DNA of 64,000 nt from positions 186,001-250,000 of the forward strand of contig CANJLD010000001.1 in the NCBI GenBank assembly GCA_947475165.1, read 5' to 3'. Below the pieces are notes generated by a model, which was given only the letters and a program-made list of their open reading frames with translations, was not told where the DNA came from and searched no databases. The translations under genes and the position numbers were made by a program. This document shows positions 43,735-51,569 of this stretch, piece by piece (the stretch's first letter is position 1; each line of letters opens with the position of its first letter). The stretch is from Bacteroidota bacterium. GTDB taxonomy: Bacteria; Bacteroidota; Bacteroidia; Chitinophagales; LD1.

Positions 43735-45721
43735 TCAGCTTTTGAGTATACCGGTGTTGTGAAGTTTCTATAGAAACAAGATAAATTCCCTCTGACCAGT
43801 TTTCTGTTTTAATTGTTGCTGCTCTGTTCAGCGTTTTATCTTGATACACTTCCTGCCCCAACATGTTCAGCACTTTTATTGTTACCGGTTGATTTTCGAA
43901 AGCCGATAAATCAAGATTTACAATAGCGTTTGCCGGGTTTGGAAATAATTTGAATTCCTGACTGTTTACATAAACATCTTTAATACCTGTTGATGTAGAA
44001 GTATCAATACCCCAGGCATACTCAACAGTTGTTGAGTCAACAACAATCTTAGAGTAATACACCACCTCGTTTGTCAACGTATCGAAATACCATTTTGTTT
44101 CAAATTGCGATTGCTGAATAACCGTTTCGAAATTATTGAAACTGCCATACATATCGCTGTCACCCACCATAATCACCCAGCTTTGTCCGTCAATTGTATT
44201 ACAAGCCGCCACGTTACTAATAGTATCTAAACAATTTCTTCTCACTGCCACATAACCGGTGCCTTGTCTGCCAATTAACCAAGAACTATCATTTCGAACT
44301 TCATCAAAATCCTGCGCTTTAAAATGCAGTGCCACATCTTTGTTTTGAAAAGAAACACCGATAAGTGCAGGCGTTACTTCCGGACGATACATGAGCAATG
44401 CCACATTCTTCTTTTGCTTTACCTGCGGCAAATGCACATTGGCGTTGTTCGGGCTACGGTCCCCCCAATCGGCAAATACCTCACCGGAACCAAGATATAC
44501 TGCGGTAGTGCCAACATTTGCCACACAAGTGTGTTGCTGAAAGCCAACCTTGCCTTTCCAGAAATCGGGAACAGAAGCAAGGGTTACAGAATGATGTTTA
44601 AAGAGATTAATATCCTGCCCAGATATCACCGAGCTTTTAGAAATGCAACTAAGTGAGGTTGCAAGAGCCGGTGCCGATTGCGGAGTAACAATAGAAGCCA
44701 CAGGCTTTAGTAAAGCAAAATCAACATGGTTCCACATGTTTGAATCTATTAGTAACTGAACCGTTTCTGACACTACCTGCGGATGAAAGTAAGCCCCGGA
44801 ACTCCATTGAAACACTACTTTATCAACCGGACTCATTCCGCTGTTTAATATAAAACCGGTATCAAGCGAGTGACCAATATGAAATAAAGTATCAAGCACA
44901 GGTACCCACGAATTAATAATAGTATCAACCGGTAAGGTAGATGAAGAAAGAAAAGGACCGGCTGCCGATGCCCCATAAGGTGCCTGCCCCATACCGGTTA
45001 GCAGATAAATTAAGTTGTTGTGATTTTGTCCGTAAGCAGATTCATACTTACCGGGATAGTTGCGACCTGCCACAGGAAAGTAAACACCTTTATCATTAGT
45101 AAAGCGCAACATATCTGTCAGTAAACGTTGGGCAGCTTGTGTTGCCAGGGTTTTTATTTGTGCATCCTGCGCAAAATCGGCAAGGTTAAGAATCCCGCTA
45201 AGTGAATAAGGAGAATACACTGAAGAGAAAAATTCATAATAGCCGTATTGCACTTTCAACTGAAGGTAATGCACTACCCTGTTGCGCAAATTGGCATCTA
45301 TGGGTTTGTTGTATTTTTCATGCAGCAACCAATCGCTGCTCATCCACATAATCATGTGGTTCTCGCTCCAGTAATTGCGAACAGTGTCGTAATTATTTAT
45401 CCAGTAAGGAACAGAATTGATGACCGGTAGTATTTTTGAATCGTAAGTTCCGCTGCTTAAATACAGAATGCGAACCATTTCTATAATATCGAAATCGCTG
45501 GTTTCACCGGTGGCAATGTTGTTGAGTTTTGCGTTCAGCGCAAATGTATCAACCGGTACGCCTTTGTATGCCTGCAACACAATTTTAGCTCCGGTGTTGG
45601 CTGAAAGTGCAGAGTCAATATAATCAAGCCTGCGCTGTTCGTAGGTAGCGTTGTTGGCTTGTAGGTTGTAAGAAATAAATACCAAAGAGAGTAAAAGAAG
45701 AATAGTAGAACTGCGTTGCAT
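43721..45721 (-). CDS. Large secreted protein with T9SS type A sorting domain, possible alpha/alpha-toroid enzyme
   Basis: A 666-residue protein with signal peptide (STILLLLSLVFISYNLQA). Residues about 20-300 are helical and rich in aromatic residues (WSENHMIMWMSSDWLLHEKY, YGYYEFFSSVYSPYSLSGILNLAD, YESAYGQNHNNLIYLLTGMG). This recalls alpha/alpha-barrel polysaccharide lyases and related glycan enzymes. A beta-rich part follows (about 360-580). The C-terminus is a type A sorting domain (FKLFPNPANAIVNLDL ... WSEGIYLVSIETSQHRYTQKLI). No catalytic residue can be assigned with confidence, so a lyase role is only a suggestion. Confidence 0.7.
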   Translation of the reverse strand: MQRSSTILLLLSLVFISYNLQANNATYEQRRLDYIDSALSANTGAKIVLQAYKGVPVDTFALNAKLNNIATGETSDFDIIEMVRILYLSSGTYDSKILPVINSVPYWINNYDTVRNYWSENHMIMWMSSDWLLHEKYNKPIDANLRNRVVHYLQLKVQYGYYEFFSSVYSPYSLSGILNLADFAQDAQIKTLATQAAQRLLTDMLRFTNDKGVYFPVAGRNYPGKYESAYGQNHNNLIYLLTGMGQAPYGASAAGPFLSSSTLPVDTIINSWVPVLDTLFHIGHSLDTGFILNSGMSPVDKVVFQWSSGAYFHPQVVSETVQLLIDSNMWNHVDFALLKPVASIVTPQSAPALATSLSCISKSSVISGQDINLFKHHSVTLASVPDFWKGKVGFQQHTCVANVGTTAVYLGSGEVFADWGDRSPNNANVHLPQVKQKKNVALLMYRPEVTPALIGVSFQNKDVALHFKAQDFDEVRNDSSWLIGRQGTGYVAVRRNCLDTISNVAACNTIDGQSWVIMVGDSDMYGSFNNFETVIQQSQFETKWYFDTLTNEVVYYSKIVVDSTTVEYAWGIDTSTSTGIKDVYVNSQEFKLFPNPANAIVNLDLSAFENQPVTIKVLNMLGQEVYQDKTLNRAATIKTENWSEGIYLVSIETSQHRYTQKLIKQK

Positions 45722-45766
45722 TACTTAGATTTTAAGTAAATATAAAAAACACAGTTCAACCAAAAA

Positions 45767-47896
45767 CTACTTAACAGAACTTGTATTGGATAAATCTACA
45801 CCATCAGCTTTCTTAATCGGATGATAAATGCGTTCAGCTTGCTGATAAATTTTGGCTTTATCAATCGTCATTAGTTTTAGCTTCTGCTCTACATACATCT
45901 GCATTTGGTCGGTTGAGTGTGGAGCACCGGGTTTAGAAGAAGCACCAAAGGCATTCACAGTTTCTATCTCCAAAGTATCTTTTGAGTAGCGCACTAACTC
46001 AATGTAAGACTCCCCTACAAAGGTTTTCCGCATTCCGTTTTTATAAGGTTGAGTAACGTTAGCTGCAAGCACTTCGGGCATTCCGCCAAAAGGCAATTCA
46101 ACATTTCCGCGCACATGTTTTTGAACATCGCCTAAAGAAATTGTAAGCGTACTGAAATATTTGAGCATGTGCTTCTTCGCGCTTCGTAAAGCGTCAACAT
46201 ATTCCTTCTCCGTAAACGAATTGGCTTCATTCTCTCTGCCACGAGAAGTTATTTTATCAATCAATGGATACATCGTGAAGGTTACCAAAGCCGCTTCTTT
46301 GTTGTTTACATCGCTGGAGCGATTCCAGTTTTTTAATACAGCAATGGCATCGACTAAGTCAGGATACTTTTCGGGGCTGAGATTAAAGAGCACCGGTATA
46401 TTATTCAACCCGTATTCGTAAAGACTATCGTTAAAGCTTTGATTGAATTTTATTTTCTTGAATTCTTCGTAGCTGAATTTATCTTGTTGAGCTAGCAGAT
46501 AATGCCCCATAATACTCCGGTTGTTTCTTTCCGTTCCAAAACCGTAAGTCGGGTTTATCTTTTTTATATCCGGATTATCACCGGCACCCGAAACTTCAAA
46601 GCAGGAGTTGTTGGTGTTAAGCAAATACCCGCTCTTCGGATTCAGCACTTGCGGCAATTCGCTAAAAGGCAGAAAAGGTTTTTGCCAAAGTGTTTGCGAA
46701 CTGTTGCCGGGCAATACTTTCTCCCAATCGTATTTCGGATTACGGTCGGCAAACTGTCCGTTGCTTACGTAAAAAGTAGTATCAGTTCTATCAGCATAAA
46801 TAAAATTCACACCGGGAAAAGCATTCTGCGCCATTACATTTTTCCACTCGGTAAAGTTACGCGCTTTGTTCAGATGATATAAAGCTTCGGAACCGCGAAT
46901 ATCCATGTTGGCGGGAAAGCGGATGGAGTAGAACCCATCTTTGTTCTTCAGCGTAGTTCCGTATTTGCTCCAATAAAAGGTTTTAGTAAACGGAATGCGG
47001 ATGGCTCCGAGCTTTACGTGTATCGTTTTCTTCCGCACTTGTAAGGTTTCCCATTTGCCATCGAATTTATACTGCAACCGGTGCTTCGGATTCATTTCTA
47101 ATTTATATACATCGTCTAAATCGGGACTGTTGAGTGTGCATGCCCAACCAAGGTTTGGTGTGGTGCCTAAAAACACATTCATACCACCCGGGAAAGTTCC
47201 TCCGAGAATATTCATGCCCTCATCGCTCACTATGTGCGCTTCATACCAACTGAACAAACCTTCGAGCGGCTGATGCGAATTGATGGCGAGATAAGTTTGT
47301 CCGTCTTTCGTTCTGCTTGAGCTAATGGCAAAAGCATTTGAACCGGATGGCAGATTGGTTTCGTATTTCTTTATATCGCCTAAAAATATTTTCTGTACAT
47401 CAAGGTAAACACCGGTGAGCAATACGTTGGTGAGAATGTATTGTGCAATTACATCTCTAGAGGTAACCGGAAACAGTTTAGGGCGCACCACTTCTTGCGG
47501 ATTAGCAGCCGCGTAATCGTTTAAGCCTTGCGTGTAGGCTTCTACAATTTTCTTGTATTCGGGCGAAAACGTAGATTCATACGAAGTATCTACTATTTCC
47601 TCAGCACCTGAGATGAACGAAATAAAATCTAACACCGCACCGCCCTTGCCATCTGTTTCTGCCAGCCTTCCTTTTACGGTCAGCAACATTCTTTGAATGG
47701 TGCCGAAATCATCTTCGCACACCGCCCACGCTAAGCCATAGGTAGCATCGGCATCGGTTTTACCATAAATGTGTGGCACTCCCCATTTATCTCTTACTAT
47801 CTCAACGTTCTGCGGATTGATTTGCGCATACCCTGTAAACGAAAAAAGCAAAGCGACAATAGCTGAAAGATAGAATTTGCGTAGGCATGAAAACAT
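45767..47896 (-). CDS. Penicillin acylase family N-terminal-nucleophile hydrolase
   Basis: About 710 residues from the ATG at 47896 (signal peptide FYLSAIVALLFSFTGYAQ). The N-terminal part has the family motif IVRDKWGVPHIYGKTDADATYGLAWAVCEDDF. The autoprocessing site is LPSGSNAFAIS, in which the serine after the glycine would become the new N-terminal nucleophile of the beta subunit. NSHQPLEG and GGMNVFLG further on also match. Members hydrolyse amides such as acyl-homoserine lactones or beta-lactam side chains; the substrate here is unknown. It is probably periplasmic. Confidence 0.88.
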   Translation of the reverse strand: MFSCLRKFYLSAIVALLFSFTGYAQINPQNVEIVRDKWGVPHIYGKTDADATYGLAWAVCEDDFGTIQRMLLTVKGRLAETDGKGGAVLDFISFISGAEEIVDTSYESTFSPEYKKIVEAYTQGLNDYAAANPQEVVRPKLFPVTSRDVIAQYILTNVLLTGVYLDVQKIFLGDIKKYETNLPSGSNAFAISSSRTKDGQTYLAINSHQPLEGLFSWYEAHIVSDEGMNILGGTFPGGMNVFLGTTPNLGWACTLNSPDLDDVYKLEMNPKHRLQYKFDGKWETLQVRKKTIHVKLGAIRIPFTKTFYWSKYGTTLKNKDGFYSIRFPANMDIRGSEALYHLNKARNFTEWKNVMAQNAFPGVNFIYADRTDTTFYVSNGQFADRNPKYDWEKVLPGNSSQTLWQKPFLPFSELPQVLNPKSGYLLNTNNSCFEVSGAGDNPDIKKINPTYGFGTERNNRSIMGHYLLAQQDKFSYEEFKKIKFNQSFNDSLYEYGLNNIPVLFNLSPEKYPDLVDAIAVLKNWNRSSDVNNKEAALVTFTMYPLIDKITSRGRENEANSFTEKEYVDALRSAKKHMLKYFSTLTISLGDVQKHVRGNVELPFGGMPEVLAANVTQPYKNGMRKTFVGESYIELVRYSKDTLEIETVNAFGASSKPGAPHSTDQMQMYVEQKLKLMTIDKAKIYQQAERIYHPIKKADGVDLSNTSSVK

Positions 47897-48005
47897 AATG
47901 CGATTCGGGTGGTTTTGTTGCTTAAAATTTAAGGCTATGTGAAGGTGTCGAATACAAAGAGAAAAAATTGCAGGTGGTTGAGTATTTATTTTCATCAGAA
48001 ATTTT

Positions 48006-48070
48006 CGTCATTGCGAGGCTCTGCGAAGCAATCCCTTCATTACGTAAGGAGATTGCCTCGCAATGATGAC
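48006..48070. repeat. Dispersed inverted-repeat element (CGTCATTGCGAGG family)
   Basis: Left arm GTCATTGCGAGGC (48007-48019) and right arm GCCTCGCAATGATGAC (48055-48070), with a second stem inside. The right end carries an ATG in frame with the DUF2851 gene, 27 bases before the likely true start. Other members are at 13277-13421 (half-copies), 50903-51028 and, diverged, 53055-53163. Confidence 0.8.
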
Positions 48071-48089
48071 ACTTTTTTATATTCATTTT

Positions 48090-49361
48090 ATGAATGAAAA
48101 ACTGCTTCACTTCATCTGGAAGTTCCGGCTGTTCGAACAGAATAATCTTTTTACTACCGAAGGTGAGAAGGTGGAAATTGTTCATCAAGGAACACACAAT
48201 ACCGATGCCGGTGCCGATTTTCAGAATGCTAAAATCAGGATTGGCAAAACACTTTGGGCGGGTAATATTGAAATTCACATCAACTCGAAAGACTGGTTTG
48301 TGCACAAGCACGAACAGGATGCTTCTTATAATAATGTAATTCTTCATGTAGTGAATGAGAGCGCAGGTAAAATTGCTTCGCGCAAGAGCGGTGAGATAAT
48401 TCCAACACTGGAGTTGAAGAGCAGAATAAACTCTAACACACTTTACCGGTACGAAGAATTAGCCAAACGCATAGCGTGGATTCCCTGTGCTAAGTTTTTT
48501 AAAGAGATAGATGAGTTTACAGCAAAGAATTTTCTTGAACGTTTACTGATTGAACGATTGGAAACCAAAGTAGAACAAATCAATCTTCTTCTTGCAGCAT
48601 CTGAGAATGATTGGGAGAATGTAATGTTCCAAATGATTGGCCGCTACTTCGGTGCCAGCATCAATAAAGAGCCTTTCTTCCTTCTTGCTAAATCGTTACC
48701 GGTTAAGGTTTGGGCAAAGCATCAGAACGATTTGTTGCAGATGGAAGCTTTGCTATTCGGGCAGGCCGGATTTTTAGAAGAGAAGTTTGATGATGAATAT
48801 CCTAACCAGTTACGCAAAGAGTATTTGTATTTAAAACGCCTGCATAATCTTCAGCCTTTAAAGAAAGAAGTTTGGAAATTTCTTCGTCTGCGACCTTCCA
48901 ATTTTCCTACGCTACGGTTTGCTCAGCTGGCGGCTTTAATGAATAAGGAGGTAAAACTCTTCTCTAAAATTATGGATGCAAGAAATGCCAAAGCCATTCA
49001 TCAACTCTTTGATGTTGACGTTTCGGCTTACTGGCAAAACCATTATCAGTTCGACAAGCCTTCTAAGAAGGTGAACTCACATCTCGGTTCTTCGATGAAA
49101 AACATTTTACTGATTAACGCAGTGGCACCGGTGCTGTTTGCTTACGGCAAATACAAAGACAACGAAGCCTATTGCGACAAGGCAATTGCTTTGCTGGAGA
49201 AATGCGAAGCCGAAAGTAATTCCATCGTCACCGGTTGGAAGAAATTGAACTTAACTGCTGCCAACGCGTATGAAACACAAGCCATGCTTCAACTCAAAAA
49301 TGAATACTGCGATAAGTTCCGGTGTTTGAATTGCGCTATCGGCACTAAAATTTTGAAATGA
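48090..49361 (+). CDS. DUF2851 family protein
   Basis: About 423 residues. I chose ATG 48090 (MNEKLLHFIWKFRLF), which matches the usual family start; ATG 48063 lies inside a dispersed repeat. Typical DUF2851 segments are GTHNTDAGADFQNAKIRIG and AGNIEIHINSKDWFVHKH near residue 60. The N-terminal part resembles a nuclease-like fold, but no function is established. The PspC-like gene follows 36 bases later, and the pair recurs in Bacteroidota. Confidence 0.88.
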   Translation: MNEKLLHFIWKFRLFEQNNLFTTEGEKVEIVHQGTHNTDAGADFQNAKIRIGKTLWAGNIEIHINSKDWFVHKHEQDASYNNVILHVVNESAGKIASRKSGEIIPTLELKSRINSNTLYRYEELAKRIAWIPCAKFFKEIDEFTAKNFLERLLIERLETKVEQINLLLAASENDWENVMFQMIGRYFGASINKEPFFLLAKSLPVKVWAKHQNDLLQMEALLFGQAGFLEEKFDDEYPNQLRKEYLYLKRLHNLQPLKKEVWKFLRLRPSNFPTLRFAQLAALMNKEVKLFSKIMDARNAKAIHQLFDVDVSAYWQNHYQFDKPSKKVNSHLGSSMKNILLINAVAPVLFAYGKYKDNEAYCDKAIALLEKCEAESNSIVTGWKKLNLTAANAYETQAMLQLKNEYCDKFRCLNCAIGTKILK

Positions 49362-49397
49362 AAATCTTTTTATCTTCATTAAACAAAACCGTGAACT

Positions 49398-49622
49398 ATG
49401 CCTATTGAAACGTTTAAGTTTTTAATTGAATCTCATGCATTCGGAGTTTGTGAACGAATTGGCGAGCGGCTTAAAATGCCCGCTAAAGACATCCGTATGT
49501 TTTTCATTTACGCCAGCTGCATGACCATCGGTTCTCCCGTTATCATCTACATGATTCTCGCCTTCTGGATCCGCATGAAAGATTATGTGAACGGTAAACG
49601 AAGCACCGTTTGGGATTTTTAA
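49398..49622 (+). CDS. PspC-domain small membrane protein
   Basis: A 74-residue protein with one membrane segment (MFFIYASCMTIGSPVIIYMILAFWI) after a short amphipathic start containing GVCERIGERLKMPAKDIR, the PspC signature region. PspC-like proteins act at the inner membrane in envelope stress. It follows the DUF2851 gene and is probably co-transcribed. Confidence 0.8.
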   Translation: MPIETFKFLIESHAFGVCERIGERLKMPAKDIRMFFIYASCMTIGSPVIIYMILAFWIRMKDYVNGKRSTVWDF

Positions 49623-49633
49623 CCTCTCCCCTA

Positions 49634-49681
49634 CCCTCTCCGAAGGAGAGGGAGAGAAAATCCTTCTCCTTCGGAGAAGGA
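49634..49681. repeat. Pair of dispersed hairpins after the PspC-like gene
   Basis: CCCTCTCC-GAA-GGAGAGGG (49634-49652) and TCCTTCTCC-TTC-GGAGAAGGA (49661-49681). They could weakly terminate transcription, but the sequence resembles the dispersed hairpins near 8350 and 8886, so a repeat origin is more likely. Confidence 0.6.
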
Positions 49682-49741
49682 TTTAGGATGAGGTGGTTAT
49701 TTTCGTGCAATAAATATTCAACTCTCATCGTTTCATAACTA

Positions 49742-50737
49742 ATGAAAAAACTTCTTTCAGTTCTTCTTCTTCTTACCGTTACCCTTATTTCTTTCTCGCA
49801 GCAACCTGTAGGTAAAAGCAAAAGCAAAAAACCGGTGGCAAATCCCGCTATGAGCAAAGCCGATTTGCAAAAAGTAAAACTCATCGAAGATTCCCTCCAC
49901 TTGCTCTGTGTTCAGTTCACTACCGATACTTCTATCCAAGCCCGCATAAAAGCCTGCTACGCTTTTATTCCAAAACTGGTCAGCGCGCTTAAACTCAACA
50001 ACTCCTTTTATTATCATTTCGATTCGCTCGAAACCGTTTCAACCGTTTACCCGCCCGATAGCTCCTTCCGCATTCTCACCTGGCAACTGGTTTTGCCTAA
50101 AGGGCAGTTCCGCTATTATGGCGTAATGCAGCTAAAGAGTTCTAAAATGAAAATCTACCCCCTGCACGACCTCAGCGACACCATGCAATACCACACCCAG
50201 CAGCAAACCACCAACGATAACTGGTATGGCGCGCTTTACTACAATGTTATTCAGCAGCAGGTGGGCCTGCCTGCCGGTCAGGCAGGCAAGCAAAACATTT
50301 ACACCCTCTTCGGTTTCGAGGCTGCCGACTACATCACCCGCAGAAAAGTGGTGGAGATTCTCACCTTCTCTCAAACCGGCAAGCCGCAGTTTGGCGCGCC
50401 CCTTTTTCATTTTAAATACGACAGCACACACATCAAACTGCTCGACACCATGAGCCGCTTTTTTATCGAATACAAATACAAAGCCCCCACCGTGCTTAAT
50501 TACGACCGGCAAATGCAGATGATTGTGTTCGACCACGTAGCCCCGCAAAACGAAAAGGCAAAGGGTGCCACCTTTACCTATGTGCCCGATGGAACCTACG
50601 AAGGTTTCCTCTGGACCAAAGACCACTGGCAGTGGGTGGAGAAGGTTTTCACTTTCAGCATTGACGAGAACGATAATCCCCCTATTCCTCAGCCTTTGTT
50701 TGGGCAGCCGGGGCGACAGCCTGAAATGCCTAAGTAG
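49742..50737 (+). CDS. Hypothetical exported protein with an in-frame palindrome insertion
   Basis: A 331-residue protein with signal peptide (LLSVLLLLTVTLISFSQ) and a Lys-rich linker. A helical and beta region follows with WYGALYYNVI, FGAPLFHFKYDSTHIKLLD and a Pro-rich tail. No known domain is recognised. Residues VGLPAGQAGKQ (near 178) are encoded by a GCCTGCCTG/CAGGCAGGC palindrome at 50265-50287, apparently inserted in frame. The protein is probably periplasmic or outer-membrane associated. Confidence 0.65.
   Translation: MKKLLSVLLLLTVTLISFSQQPVGKSKSKKPVANPAMSKADLQKVKLIEDSLHLLCVQFTTDTSIQARIKACYAFIPKLVSALKLNNSFYYHFDSLETVSTVYPPDSSFRILTWQLVLPKGQFRYYGVMQLKSSKMKIYPLHDLSDTMQYHTQQQTTNDNWYGALYYNVIQQQVGLPAGQAGKQNIYTLFGFEAADYITRRKVVEILTFSQTGKPQFGAPLFHFKYDSTHIKLLDTMSRFFIEYKYKAPTVLNYDRQMQMIVFDHVAPQNEKAKGATFTYVPDGTYEGFLWTKDHWQWVEKVFTFSIDENDNPPIPQPLFGQPGRQPEMPK
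50265..50287. repeat. REP-like palindrome inside a coding sequence
   Basis: Arms GCCTGCCTG and CAGGCAGGC around CCGGT. A relative, a perfect 20-bp palindrome, lies at 51378-51397, and weaker forms occur at 13462-13479 and 9042-9055. In the gene it encodes LPAGQAG without breaking the frame. Confidence 0.8.
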
Positions 50738-50747
50738 AAAAAAGAAA

Positions 50748-51028
50748 TGTCATACTGAGCGGAGTCGAAGTATGGGGTTCCCGGTGCACAGCCACCGGTC
50801 GGGCTATCCGTTACAAGTCCTCGTGCCACGCAAAAAAGGCAACGCACACTGCGGGCTTTCCACTACTATCCCTAACCCAACAGCCGCCTTCACTCACCTG
50901 TTCGTCATTGCGAGGCACTGCGAAGCAAATGGAGCGAAGCGGAATTCATGAATACCCGTAAAAAATATACGTGTATGAATAATCCCCTCTTTACGCAGGG
51001 AGATTGCTTCGTAAACCTCGCAATGACG
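50748..51028. repeat. Dispersed repeats downstream of the exported-protein gene
   Basis: First a short element with CATACTGAGCGGAGTCGAAG (from about 50750). Then comes a long inverted element whose ends are CGTCATTGCGAGGC (from 50903) and CCTCGCAATGACG (to 51028), with AAGCAA and TTGCTTCG inside the arms. The roughly 65 bases between the arms hold no gene. Confidence 0.7.
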
Positions 51029-51095
51029 TTTTTGGCGAAAGAGCCATCCGAAAGGGTGGCTTTTTTTATGTTACCTCTCCAAAACACCAAAAAGC

Positions 51096-51284
51096 CATGT
51101 AGTTTGCCTCTTGCTTCATGTAGGTTGGCTCTTGCTTCATGTAGTTTGCCTCTTGTGCCATGTAGGTTGGCTCTTGCTTTATGTAGTTTGCCTCTTGTGC
51201 CATGTAGGTTGGCTCTTGTTTCATGTAATTTGCCTCTTGCTGCATGTAGGTTGGCTCTTGCTTCATGTAGTTTGCCTCTTTCAA
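51096..51284. repeat. 21-bp tandem array 3 (9 units, 42-bp alternating period)
   Basis: Units starting at (C)ATGTAG recur every 21 bases from 51096 to 51264. They alternate strictly between TTTGCCTCTTG and GTTGGCTCTTG cores, giving a 42-bp higher-order period. The last four bases vary (CTTC, TGCC, CTTT, TTTC, CTGC). Minus-strand reading would give heptapeptides such as MKQEPTY and MAQEANY. All frames are open, and none has a credible gene context. Confidence 0.9.
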
Positions 51285-51377
51285 CAAAATATTTGCATTT
51301 TATATCAGTTTTTTCTTGTTTTACCTTACAATTTTTGGTTTTCAGGCTAAGCAACTCTGTTTCTCCCTGTTTTAAAT

Positions 51378-51397
51378 CCTGCCTGCCGGCAGGCAGG
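51378..51397. repeat. Perfect 20-bp REP-like palindrome
   Basis: CCTGCCTGCCGGCAGGCAGG, self-complementary over its full length, 94 bases after array 3. Same family as the palindrome inside the gene at 50265-50287. Confidence 0.85.
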
Positions 51398-51450
51398 TCC
51401 CGGTTGCCACGCCTTTTGCCTCAAATTGTTTGTTCACCAACTCATTTCAC

Positions 51451-51543
51451 ATGGCTACAGCACAAATTAACGAAGAACGTTTAGGACATTATATGGGAGA
51501 CCCCGTGTTTCTCGAACACAACCGCACCATTCACGCGCACTAG
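51451..51543 (+). CDS. Possible 30-residue gene remnant or small protein
   Basis: An ATG frame of 30 codons, beginning MATAQINEERLGHYMGD and ending EHNRTIHAH. It has natural-looking protein composition, unlike the repeats around it. Its stop lies 2 bases before the inverted hairpin at 51546-51569, as if a longer gene had been cut by the repeat. It could also be a genuine small protein. The family is not recognised. Confidence 0.35.
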   Translation: MATAQINEERLGHYMGDPVFLEHNRTIHAH

Positions 51544-51545
51544 CT

Positions 51546-51569
51546 GTTGCTGGTCGCCTGACCAACAAC
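51546..51569. repeat. Hairpin matching the 8973-8996 hairpin in inverted orientation
   Basis: GTTGCTGGTC-GCCT-GACCAACAAC, the reverse complement of the hairpin at 8973-8996 with one mismatch. Its last base is the first base of the stop codon region (51569-51571, minus strand) of the OstA-like gene. Confidence 0.85.

Noticed and set aside
50905-51484. 149-aa minus and 178-aa plus frames over array 3 and neighbouring repeats
   Set aside because: They run through the tandem array and a dispersed inverted repeat; the composition is dictated by the repeats.
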